Source: Longimicrobiales bacterium
Lineage (GTDB): Bacteria > Gemmatimonadota > Gemmatimonadetes > Longimicrobiales > Gaopeijiaceae
Assembly: GCA_958295645.1 (NCBI GenBank)
Contig: OY282361.1
Span: forward strand, 704,927 to 768,926
Direction of reading: 5' to 3'
Length of the DNA stretch: 64,000 nucleotides
The notes under the pieces are model-generated. The model was not told the origin of the DNA. It saw only the letters and a list, made by a program, of their open reading frames with translations, and did not search any database. The translations under genes and the position numbers were made by a program. Positions 45,381 through 53,607 of the stretch are shown here, one piece after another. The first letter of the stretch is position 1, and every line of letters starts with the position of its first letter.

Positions 45381-48300
45381 TCAAGACGGAGTGGGGGAGC
45401 TCGCCCCACCTTGCGGCCGGCTGATGTCGAGCACGACCACCCGGACGAGGCGGCGTTGCTTCGGCGACAGTTGTTGGCGGAGCCGCTCCTCCAGCTCCAA
45501 GGGCGACTTGGGGCGGGTGCCGCTACGTGGGACCATGCACGTGGTACCGAACCATAGAGCCAGATAGATGCCATGTCCCCCGGCTGCCGGGTCGCGCGTA
45601 TACCTCTGGATCAGCTGTTTCTTGATCGCGCTCCACAGCGTGCGATTGTCAGCCTTCTTGATCTCGATGGGAATCGCCGGGGTGCCGCTGGGGCCGGAGA
45701 CGCGAATGTCGGTTCGCGTGTCGTCCGCGTAGTGTACTTCGGGTTGGGTGTCCAGGTACAGCGGCTGAAGGCGAAGCCGCAACATCCCCAATAGCGCATC
45801 GCGGCAGGAGTTCTCGGATTTTGGCGTTATCGGCTTCCCCGCGCTGTCTTCGTTCCAAAACAGCCGCCAGTCGTCGGCGTTGCCGTCGCGGATCTCTCGA
45901 GCGAGGATCGCGAGTTGATCCACCACTACTTCTGCAAGGTCGTTCACGTTGGCGGGCCGCCCGCCAGATATCACGTCTGCGATGTCTTCAAGCGACGGAT
46001 GCCGAAAGCTCGCTTCGCGACGTAACTCAGCTTGGTCTTCGCGGGCTCGACTAAGCGTATCGTGCCATGAGGCTAGTGCAGGGTCGTCCAACAAGAGGCC
46101 GAGCACACGGCTTGCCGACCTCTTCGGCTCCTTGGACAGGTACTCGATGCATCGCTGAACGACGTACCCTCCAGAGCCTTCAAGCCAGTCAGGGGTACAG
46201 CGACTTCCGAACATCGCAATCAACGCGCAAGCACCGCCCGTGCCGGCGCATCGGGGCGAGAAACGCGCGTTGCCCGTACCGCCAGCACAGTGATCGGCCA
46301 GCCGGCTAGCTCGAGTGGCACGTCCCGCGGCGACAAACTCGGCCGACTGCTTCAGAAACTGTCGCGGCCACATTCGGAGTCCTGTCCCGAGCCAAACAGC
46401 CTTTTGTGCCGTATCCATACTGGTAAGATCCACCTTGCGTCGGACGACATCGAGCACATGGTCTTTCGGCAGGTGCCGCAAACCGGCGTCGACGACCGAG
46501 CCGAGTTGCACAGCCTGCCACTTTCTTGCCCGAGTCGGAAACGCCGCCAGCAACTTTGGGATCGCCAGAGTTGCCACAGGGGGGTATTGGCTGGCGTACT
46601 GTTGCAAATGGTGTTCTTCGCATCTGCGTCGGCCGCGAATCCGAGCGGTGTGGACGGCAGTAAACACTTCGGTAACAAGCTCGGGATTATCGTCAAGCAG
46701 TGCTTCTACCCAACGCGGCAAGTTTTTATCCATGAGAACGGTCAAGTAATAAGTCCCTAACGCGCTACGCAACCGATCGTCTCCGAACGTCAGCAGGGTC
46801 GCGACGTCACGTTCGCCGAGCTCTGCGAGACCGGCCAAGAACGGGTATGCCCGCGGAAACACTTGGCCTTCCTCGTCCATCCTTAGGAGATCGGCAAGAC
46901 TGGGAATATCGTCCTCCTCCGCAACTCGGCAGAGCACACGCAACGCCGTGTCGACGGCGTCGTCGTCGGTGTCGTCGTCAGGGTCCCGGGCAAGCCACTT
47001 CTTCAACCGGTCAATCGGTCGCGGGAGCGAGGGCGCCAGCGTAGGAATGCCAAGGTATACTGCGGCAAGGTCCTGAAGAAGCCGTGGCGGTATATGGTTT
47101 TCCAGCAGACAAGTTCGCCGTTGACGAGCGTTACGACGGAAGCGTTCGTTGGGGCGAGGCAGACGAGTGTTGACGGCTTGTAGTTGCTCTTCGTCGTATT
47201 TGGCGGATTGCTTAAGGATGTCGACGAGCACTGGCTCACCGTGGACCTGAGGCAATGCCCACTTCAGCCAGTCGTTGGGGGCGAGCCGCCAGCGCCGTCC
47301 CGCCACGGCCATTTCCAGATACCTCCTCGCAACGTCCGGGGACGATGCAGAAGCAAGCGCTTCATCGAAACACAACCTTTTGGCCTCGTTCGACTCGAGC
47401 CCCAGAAAAAGAAGACCTCGCACACGCTCGTGTCCCCGCAAGAAGTCGTAGCGGTTGCCGATGTCGTCCACGCCATGTTGCGTGGCAGACGACAACTGCA
47501 GGTCGCGGCGTACATATTCCCGCACCAAAGCTCGTCTCTTGTCTGGATGCTGTATCAACCAAGACTGCACCGGGCTGTCGACGCCGTATGCGGGGCCAAA
47601 CTCGGGGTGCGCCGACAACCAGTCGTACAATCGGCTGACGCTCACGAGGCGGCCGTGCAGCTGGAGACCTCGGTCTAGGAGCCGAAGGACTGTGGCCGGA
47701 TCGACCGCCTCGACCAACCGGCGATTCGGCGTTACGAATGCGTCATGAACGTCGGCGACTAATTCATCAGGCGTCTGCTTGTCGAGTGCACGGCACAGAT
47801 GCCCCTGGAAGATGGTCCCAGCAGTCGCTGGCACGAACTCGGCGAGTGCCATCGGTGCTAGGTGCTGTGGATAGAGCTCTCGAATGAGAAGCCCTCGAAG
47901 TTCCTGGTTGAGGTCCGTGACGTGTCCTAGGTTCAAGTCGCGCAACATATCGACGATGAGGCTGACGCTCTCGCCGCCTTCCTTCGCGATGCGTGCGGCG
48001 GCGGCAAGCGCCTGCTTTCTCGCCGCAAACCACCAGCGGTCGTCTCTCGCCACTGCGACAGCCTCTCGAACGGAAAACTCATGGCCTGGCGACGGTGTGG
48101 ACGCTAGGCCCCTAAACAGAAATTCCACGACCGATTGGATTTCGTCGCTCGGCTCTCGGTTCGCGACGTGGTGCCGAAGAAAGGCGATCGTGTCGGGGTT
48201 GACCAGTGTGGAACGAATGGCTGGATCCACATGGCGCAAGATAGGCCCGCGATGACGGGAAAGTCTCGCCAAGCTCTTGACGAGTTGCAACTTGTGATCC

Positions 48301-49511
48301 CGCGGAAAATCTGTAGGATCGCCGGAGATCAGTACTTCAAGAGGCAACTGTTCCACGAGCCGTCGTCGCACGTTGCAATTCAGGGTTGCAAGCCAAGCTG
48401 CGAGTCCCCGAAGACTCGGAACGACGATGCCGTCATCGCCCTCAAGTAGGGTAAGCACGCGGCTGGCGAGTACGCCGGGCTTGTCCGTGATTCGCTCGTG
48501 GAGGTGCTTGGCCGCCAGATACTCGGCGATGCTCCGATGGAACGGCACAAGGACTTCGAGGCGGTCGTCAAACGAAAACAGGTTGGTGTGCAACGCCTGC
48601 GTCATGGCGCGTCGGTCCGCGGCCGACTCCGGGATGTCTTCCAGGCACAACGGTGCGCCGGCGTTCGAGTCGGATATGGCGCCAAGGCTGATGTGATCTC
48701 GTTTTCCGAGCAGGAGAAACGTGGCCCAGTGGCCGGCTGCGGCGACCTTGTCGTTGATGCTCACGGCTGTGGGTCGATCGGCGACTTCGTGTTCGTCGTT
48801 GCGCTCGGTGGCCAAGGCACGGCACGCACGTTCGAACGTGTCTTGCCGGCTCTCGGGCCATGCGCAGTCCGTTGCGACCGCGTCAGTCAGCAAGCGAAGC
48901 GTAAGCGGGTTGCCGACGAGTCCATGAAGGTTACGGTCCCTAGCTGTTGCGAGAAATCCGTCGGCATTCGGTAGCCCGCGGTTGGTGAGAATCAGCTTGG
49001 CGTCCTCTTCGGTCAGCGGGTCCAGATGAAGCAGGAGCAAGTCTTCGTAGGCTGGAAGCGACCGCAACTGGTCAAGATCATTGGCGGTCAACCAAGCGGC
49101 ACGGCACGAGAGCCGCACGCGAGGCGCGTGCATTCTTTCCAGTTTTCCCAGAATCTCGTCAAGCGGGGCACGCCAGTCTCCCCCTCCAGCCCGCACCTCG
49201 TCCAGCCCGTCAATGAACAAGATCTTGTCACTCCACTTGGGCTCGCGATCCATGTCCGAGCGTAGAAAATGGCGCGCCGTGACATAGATGCAGGCGTCGG
49301 ACTTGGCGGCGGCCTCGAACTCGGTGGTCTTTCCCGAACCGGGGTCGCCTAGCAGCACGAAAGCGGTCGCGTCGCGGAAATTGGAGAGCGGCCGCGAGTC
49401 TACGCGCTGGCCGGACGAGAGTGCGACGATGGGATTGTGCTGCCGACCGGTCTGCGACCGTCCGTCGTCGTCGCCACGGTCGAGTCGGGTTACCGTGCGT
49501 GAAACGTTCAC
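45381..49511 (-). CDS. NACHT-like STAND NTPase with C-terminal PD-(D/E)XK nuclease-like domain
   Basis: About 1,376 residues from GTG 49511, whose GTGA overlaps the stop of the upstream ATPase gene; a start at 49544 would add 11 residues. Near the N terminus is a STAND-type NTPase: Walker A GDPGSGKTT (55-63), Walker B ILFIDGLDE (97-105), a GNPLTLRLL block, and FHRSIAEYLAAKHL (about 326-339), typical of the end of NACHT modules. Residues about 350-1200 are helical, HEAT/TPR-like and fit a sensor. The C terminus has D1268, E1283 and K1285 (TDIRV ... PIEIKK) followed by QLIQRY, a PD-(D/E)XK core. Only about 50 residues precede Walker A, so the nuclease-like end is the obvious effector. GC content is lower than in the flanks. 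I infer an Avs/bNACHT-like defence protein; the order sensor-then-nuclease differs from Avs proteins with N-terminal effectors. Confidence 0.8.
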   Translation of the reverse strand: MNVSRTVTRLDRGDDDGRSQTGRQHNPIVALSSGQRVDSRPLSNFRDATAFVLLGDPGSGKTTEFEAAAKSDACIYVTARHFLRSDMDREPKWSDKILFIDGLDEVRAGGGDWRAPLDEILGKLERMHAPRVRLSCRAAWLTANDLDQLRSLPAYEDLLLLHLDPLTEEDAKLILTNRGLPNADGFLATARDRNLHGLVGNPLTLRLLTDAVATDCAWPESRQDTFERACRALATERNDEHEVADRPTAVSINDKVAAAGHWATFLLLGKRDHISLGAISDSNAGAPLCLEDIPESAADRRAMTQALHTNLFSFDDRLEVLVPFHRSIAEYLAAKHLHERITDKPGVLASRVLTLLEGDDGIVVPSLRGLAAWLATLNCNVRRRLVEQLPLEVLISGDPTDFPRDHKLQLVKSLARLSRHRGPILRHVDPAIRSTLVNPDTIAFLRHHVANREPSDEIQSVVEFLFRGLASTPSPGHEFSVREAVAVARDDRWWFAARKQALAAAARIAKEGGESVSLIVDMLRDLNLGHVTDLNQELRGLLIRELYPQHLAPMALAEFVPATAGTIFQGHLCRALDKQTPDELVADVHDAFVTPNRRLVEAVDPATVLRLLDRGLQLHGRLVSVSRLYDWLSAHPEFGPAYGVDSPVQSWLIQHPDKRRALVREYVRRDLQLSSATQHGVDDIGNRYDFLRGHERVRGLLFLGLESNEAKRLCFDEALASASSPDVARRYLEMAVAGRRWRLAPNDWLKWALPQVHGEPVLVDILKQSAKYDEEQLQAVNTRLPRPNERFRRNARQRRTCLLENHIPPRLLQDLAAVYLGIPTLAPSLPRPIDRLKKWLARDPDDDTDDDAVDTALRVLCRVAEEDDIPSLADLLRMDEEGQVFPRAYPFLAGLAELGERDVATLLTFGDDRLRSALGTYYLTVLMDKNLPRWVEALLDDNPELVTEVFTAVHTARIRGRRRCEEHHLQQYASQYPPVATLAIPKLLAAFPTRARKWQAVQLGSVVDAGLRHLPKDHVLDVVRRKVDLTSMDTAQKAVWLGTGLRMWPRQFLKQSAEFVAAGRATRASRLADHCAGGTGNARFSPRCAGTGGACALIAMFGSRCTPDWLEGSGGYVVQRCIEYLSKEPKRSASRVLGLLLDDPALASWHDTLSRAREDQAELRREASFRHPSLEDIADVISGGRPANVNDLAEVVVDQLAILAREIRDGNADDWRLFWNEDSAGKPITPKSENSCRDALLGMLRLRLQPLYLDTQPEVHYADDTRTDIRVSGPSGTPAIPIEIKKADNRTLWSAIKKQLIQRYTRDPAAGGHGIYLALWFGTTCMVPRSGTRPKSPLELEERLRQQLSPKQRRLVRVVVLDISRPQGGASSPTPS

Positions 49512-50740
49512 CCTTCGTCCAGCCAATGCGCGGCGGGCTCCCACAGGAATTCGTTGAGCGGCACCCCGCCTCCGCCGACAAGGAGCGTTCGAGCACCGAG
49601 AAAGCGAGTGCGGAACTCGTCCAGGCCTCTTGTCGCGCCGCTCCTCGCGCCGCTCTTCACTTCGATGCCGAGCACCCGAGGTCCGCGCGTCAGGACGAAG
49701 TCGACTTCGTGGTTGTCGTGTCGCCAGTAGTGGAGCTTGGCCGCTGGCGGCAACGTGTTGTGGAGATGAGCCCCGACAGCGCTCTCGACGATCCTTCCCC
49801 AGAGGCTGCGATCTTGCGTCGCTTCGTCAAGGGAGTAGCCCAGATGCGCGGTCATCACGGCGGTGTCGAGCACGTTCAACTTCGGCGGAGCCGCCCGGCG
49901 GAGGTGGCTCCTGCCGGAATACTTCGATAGCCCGGCGGCTAATCCCGCGTCTTCGAGCAGGTGCAGGTATCGAGCCAGCGTGGTAGCGTTGCCGGCGTCC
50001 TGGAGTTGGCCGAGCATCTTGTTGAAGGAAAGGATTTGCCCCGAATAGTCCTGCACCAACTTCATGAGTTGCCGCAAGAGGGCGGGCTTGTCCACTCTCG
50101 CCAGCGAAAGGATGTCCTTGCTGATGGTGGGTTGGACGATGGCGTCGAGGACATAGGCGCGCCAGGCATCCAGGTCGCCTCGCACCTGGGCGACCGCCGG
50201 ATAACCCCCGAAGAACACGTACTCGTCCAAGGTAAAGTCGAAGGCTGACGCGATCTCGCGAAAGGACCATTGGCGCACATGCACGGGCCTGAAGCGGCCC
50301 GTCAAGCTCTCGTAGAGGCCCGTCATCATGTCCCAGGGGGCGGAGCCCAGGACTACGACCCTCAGCGGGCACGCCTCCGCCCGGTCACGGTCCCACAGCC
50401 CCTTGACCAACCCGGACCAGTTTCGGATGTGTTGCACCTCATCCAGGGCAAGGATGAATCCCGACTCGCGCGCTCTCGCTTCTCGGCGAGCGTGCTCCCA
50501 GATGTTGACGAGCCACTCCCGGCCCGGCACGTCGCCGGCTCGTCCGAAACGAACGTCGTTGGCGTCCGGGTCGTCGACGGCGATGAGCCAGTGGTGGATG
50601 CCCGTGCGTCGCAGGGCTTGGTCGACCAGCGTGGTCTTGCCAGTCTGCCGGGGGCCAGTGACTGCCACGATAAGTGCCGACTGCTCGGCGGTTAGCAATT
50701 CGGTAAGGTGAGCGACTAGAGGCCTCTCGTACTGGCGCAT
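49508..50740 (-). CDS. AAA_14/DUF4143 family ATPase
   Basis: 410 residues from ATG 50740 (TTG 50758 is an alternative). Walker A GPRQTGKTT (29-37), Walker B FILALDEVQ (95-103), VVVLGSA as sensor region, then a winged-helix region with GGYPAV and a DUF4143 C-terminal domain. The last part has a PD-(D/E)XK-like D347, E360, K362 pattern (HEVDFVL ... GIEVKSG). The family is widespread and poorly understood, often on mobile or defence-rich islands. It is translationally coupled to the NACHT-like gene (its TGA lies in that gene's GTGA). An island promoter lies about 40-70 bases upstream. The pair may act as one system, with this ATPase as partner or regulator; this is inference. Confidence 0.85.
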   Translation of the reverse strand: MRQYERPLVAHLTELLTAEQSALIVAVTGPRQTGKTTLVDQALRRTGIHHWLIAVDDPDANDVRFGRAGDVPGREWLVNIWEHARREARARESGFILALDEVQHIRNWSGLVKGLWDRDRAEACPLRVVVLGSAPWDMMTGLYESLTGRFRPVHVRQWSFREIASAFDFTLDEYVFFGGYPAVAQVRGDLDAWRAYVLDAIVQPTISKDILSLARVDKPALLRQLMKLVQDYSGQILSFNKMLGQLQDAGNATTLARYLHLLEDAGLAAGLSKYSGRSHLRRAAPPKLNVLDTAVMTAHLGYSLDEATQDRSLWGRIVESAVGAHLHNTLPPAAKLHYWRHDNHEVDFVLTRGPRVLGIEVKSGARSGATRGLDEFRTRFLGARTLLVGGGGVPLNEFLWEPAAHWLDEG

Positions 50741-50781
50741 GCGTTGATGATCCGGCAATTGAAGAGTTTCTTGCGGTAACG

Positions 50782-50811
50782 TAATTAACGATGATCGTAG
50801 ATGCTGGTCAA
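50782..50811 (-). promoter_or_regulatory. promoter of the ATPase-NACHT operon
   Basis: On the minus strand: TTGACC (50811-50806), 17-base spacer, TTAATT (50788-50783); shifting by one gives TAATTA with an 18-base spacer. It lies in an AT-rich patch 42 bases before ATG 50740. Further upstream the palindrome ATCATTGATGAT (50861-50872 region) could be an operator. Confidence 0.6.
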
Positions 50812-50927
50812 GCGGAAAGGGCTTGGGATTGCGGCACTTTGGGGCGCGTCCGAGTCCATCATTGATGATTTTTCCATGGTGACGTAATCACGAATCCGAG
50901 ATCGGTCGCGCTCGACGCCCGCCCGGC

Positions 50928-52088
50928 TCAGACCAGCCGCAACGCCTCCACGGCGGCCCGGAACTCGCCGTCCTGCTCCACGGCGAGCTCCATCTCGGCG
51001 AGGACTTCGAGGTCGCGTTGCAGCGTGCGTTTGGAGAGGGAGTCGTACGTGCGGGCGAGGGCCGGGTCCAGCGAGGCTAGGTCGGCAGGCTCGAAGGGAC
51101 GATCCAGGGGAAGGGACAGGGCCAGCTCGCGGCGGCGGCGAAAGACGCTCTTCTTGCGGTGCTCGTGGGCGTCGAAGCGGGCGAAGACGAGGGCGCGCCA
51201 AGCGGCCGGCCATTGGCGGCGGCGGATTGCCCGCTCGAGGTCGGCCAAGCCGTCCCGGAAGCCGCCGACGGCGTAGGCGACGAACGACGTGAGCGAACGG
51301 TCGGCGATCGCCTGGCGGAGGATCCGCTCGTAGGTGCGCCGCCTCTTGGCGTAGTGGACCGAGAGCAGCTGGCAGGCGGCGGCGGGGACTCCCGCTCGCA
51401 TGAGCACGTAGGATTCGAGGAGGCGCGCGGTGCGTCCGTTGCCGTCGCCGAACGGGCGAATCCAAGCCAAGTAGACATGCGTTGCCACGGCTTGCACTAC
51501 GGCGGGCGCGGCGTCGTGGGCGCTGTCGGCGGGGCCGGCCGTGTCGGCATCCGGAAACTCGCTGTCCAGCCACTCGCACAGCCGTTCCACGAGAGCGGGG
51601 ACGTCGCGCGCCGGAGGGCCGACGATGTCGCCCGTTCCGTCTTCCGCGCGGAACTGCCCAGGCGTGGCGCCGAAGTGCGCTCCGAGGTCCTTGCCGACGA
51701 CCCGGTGCGTCCGCAACACCAGGGCCGGGGAGACCGGTACAGCCGTACCGCGCGAGGCCTCCTTCAGAAGCATCCGCGCGGCCTTGAGGACGTTCCTCGC
51801 TTCGGCCGCTAGGCGCCTTCGACTTCCCGGCAACCGCCCTCCGCCAAGAATCTTCGCGACTTCCTCCTCCGAGAGCGTGCTGTCGGCGAGCGACAGCGTT
51901 GCGGCCGTCCCCTTGGCCATCGCCGCTCGCACCAGCCGGTCGCGACGCTCGGGCGGCACAGGCGTCTCCAGCAGTCCGGCGATGCTGGCGTCGCACCAGC
52001 CAAGCTGATATCGCGTCGTCGGCGACAGTCCCCAATGACGCCGGAAGCGCGGCGAGGAAAAGCGAGGCGTTGCACCGGCAGCGGCCAT
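50928..52088 (-). CDS. Fic-domain protein with Arg in place of the catalytic His
   Basis: 386 residues; ATG 52088 is supported by AAGGAGAC five bases ahead. The Fic fold is clear: an N-terminal helical region, PGQFRAEDG (about 143-151), the Fic loop at 210-222 and a C-terminal winged-helix module (about 335-380). The Fic loop reads IRPFGDGNGRTAR, where active enzymes have HPFxDGNGRxxR, so the catalytic His is Arg211 (codon CGC). The usual autoinhibitory SxxxEG/N segment also appears lost: TLSLADST (64-71) stands where that motif would be. AMPylation is therefore unlikely; it may bind nucleotide or act as a DNA-binding regulator. It lies upstream of the ATPase-NACHT pair on the same strand, 187 bases away. 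Confidence 0.85.
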   Translation of the reverse strand: MAAAGATPRFSSPRFRRHWGLSPTTRYQLGWCDASIAGLLETPVPPERRDRLVRAAMAKGTAATLSLADSTLSEEEVAKILGGGRLPGSRRRLAAEARNVLKAARMLLKEASRGTAVPVSPALVLRTHRVVGKDLGAHFGATPGQFRAEDGTGDIVGPPARDVPALVERLCEWLDSEFPDADTAGPADSAHDAAPAVVQAVATHVYLAWIRPFGDGNGRTARLLESYVLMRAGVPAAACQLLSVHYAKRRRTYERILRQAIADRSLTSFVAYAVGGFRDGLADLERAIRRRQWPAAWRALVFARFDAHEHRKKSVFRRRRELALSLPLDRPFEPADLASLDPALARTYDSLSKRTLQRDLEVLAEMELAVEQDGEFRAAVEALRLV

Positions 52089-52133
52089 GCGTCTCCTTCG
52101 CGGCTTGGGGGCCTCGGCCTCCCGACGGACTCT

Positions 52134-52179
52134 TTGACAGATTTCCGGTAGAATCTGACGTATGCCATTCCTCTGTCAA
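52134..52179. promoter_or_regulatory. inverted repeat with divergent TTGACA boxes between fic and icd
   Basis: TTGACAGA (52134-52141) and TCTGTCAA (52172-52179) form a perfect 8-base inverted repeat. Each arm contains a consensus -35 box pointing inward, one per strand. The -10 boxes are weak (for example CAGATT at 16-base spacing for fic). It may combine divergent promoters with an operator. It lies 46 bases from the fic start and about 180 from icd; the rest of 52089-52355 shows nothing. Confidence 0.45.
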
Positions 52180-52355
52180 GCGAGCCCGGCCAGGGCGCTG
52201 GGACAAGAAGCTGCGCACTTGTCCGGTCCCCGGGCTCGTCCGGCACGGATGCCCGACCCCTTTCTTGTCGCGCCTGCGAATCGCCAGATTTAGAGAGACC
52301 GCCCGGCCTCGACCTCTCGCCACGCCCGCCTCGCTCACAGCCGCCCGGAGTCCCC

Positions 52356-53597
52356 GTGCCTGCCCCCTATCGCCACGCGACCGTCCCCCCGCACGGCCTT
52401 CCCATCACCGATGGCGCCGACGGCGGCCTTCAAGTCCCCGACAATCCCATCGTTCCCTTCGTGGAAGGCGACGGGATCGGCCCGGACATCTGGGCGGCCA
52501 CCCGCCATGTGGTGGATGCGGCCGTCTCGAACGCCTATGGAGGCGCCCGCGCCATTGCGTGGATGGAGGTCTTCGCCGGCGAGAAGGCCCACGAGCGTAC
52601 CGGTGAATGGCTGCCCCAGGAGACTCTGGACGCCTTCACCGAGTTCGGGGTCGCCGTCAAGGGGCCGCTCACGACCCCGGTGGGCGGCGGCATCCGGTCC
52701 CTCAACGTGACGATCCGGCAGGTCCTGGATCTGTACTCGTGCATTCGTCCGGTGCGTTGGATTCCGGGCGTTCCTTCCCCGGTCCGCAATCCGGGCGACC
52801 TCGACGTGGTCGTCTTCCGCGAGAACACGGAAGACGTGTACGCGGGCGTGGAATGGGCGGCGGGAACGCCCGAGGCGGAGCGGCTCCGCGAGTTTCTTGG
52901 GGAGCGTCTCGGCGCCCGGATTCGCGAGGGCAGCGGCCTCGGCGTCAAGCCGGTGAGCGCGTTCGGCACCAAGCGTCACGTGGCAGCGGCGATTCGCTAT
53001 GCCCTGGCCCACGACAGGGAGTCGGTCACGCTGGTCCACAAGGGGAACATCATGAAGTTCACCGAGGGCGCCTTCCGGGACTGGGGCTACGAGGTGGCGC
53101 GGGAGGCGTTCCCCGCCGAGACCGTGCCCGAGTCGCGCATTTGGGAGGGCGAGGACATGGCCGGGCGGGTCGTGATCGGAGACCGGATCGCGGACGCCAT
53201 GTTCCAGCAGGTCTTGTTGCGTCCGGCCGAGTACTCGGTGCTGGCGACGCCGAATCTCAACGGCGACTATCTGTCGGACGCCTGCGCGGCCCAGGTCGGG
53301 GGCCTGGGAATGGCTCCGGGGGCCAACGTCGGCGACGCTGTCGCGGTCTTCGAGGCGACCCACGGGACGGCGCCCAAGTACGCGGGGCAGGACAAGGTGA
53401 ATCCGGGGTCGCTGATTCTGTCGGCGGCGATGATGCTTGAGCATCTGGGATGGGACGAGGCGGCCCGGGCGGTGAACCGGGGGTTGGAGGGGGCCGTTCG
53501 AGCGCGGAAGGTGACGTACGACTTGGCGCGCCAGATGGACGGCGCCGAGGAAGTGTCGACGTCCCGCTTCGGCGAGGCCGTCGCCGCCTGCATGTAG
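52356..53597 (+). CDS. icd: NADP-type isocitrate dehydrogenase
   Basis: 413 residues from GTG 52356 with CGGAG six bases ahead. TCA-cycle oxidative decarboxylation of isocitrate. Motifs: [31 protein letters not shown] (substrate Ser), [28 protein letters not shown] and the nucleotide loop [21 protein letters not shown]. Lys/Tyr in the cofactor loop (KYAGQ) favours NADP. Isopropylmalate dehydrogenase is less likely given the RSLNV substrate loop. It marks the end of the island. Confidence 0.92.
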   Translation: MPAPYRHATVPPHGLPITDGADGGLQVPDNPIVPFVEGDGIGPDIWAATRHVVDAAVSNAYGGARAIAWMEVFAGEKAHERTGEWLPQETLDAFTEFGVAVKGPLTTPVGGGIRSLNVTIRQVLDLYSCIRPVRWIPGVPSPVRNPGDLDVVVFRENTEDVYAGVEWAAGTPEAERLREFLGERLGARIREGSGLGVKPVSAFGTKRHVAAAIRYALAHDRESVTLVHKGNIMKFTEGAFRDWGYEVAREAFPAETVPESRIWEGEDMAGRVVIGDRIADAMFQQVLLRPAEYSVLATPNLNGDYLSDACAAQVGGLGMAPGANVGDAVAVFEATHGTAPKYAGQDKVNPGSLILSAAMMLEHLGWDEAARAVNRGLEGAVRARKVTYDLARQMDGAEEVSTSRFGEAVAACM

Positions 53598-53607
53598 GAG
53601 AGCGGCG

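Noticed and set aside
50785-52338. 517-residue minus-strand open frame overlapping fic
   Set aside because: Wrong frame; Fic motifs and ribosome-binding site belong to 50928-52088.
45189-52355. Possible prophage or transposon around the island
   Set aside because: No integrase, transposase, phage structural genes, terminal inverted repeats or tRNA attachment site could be found.
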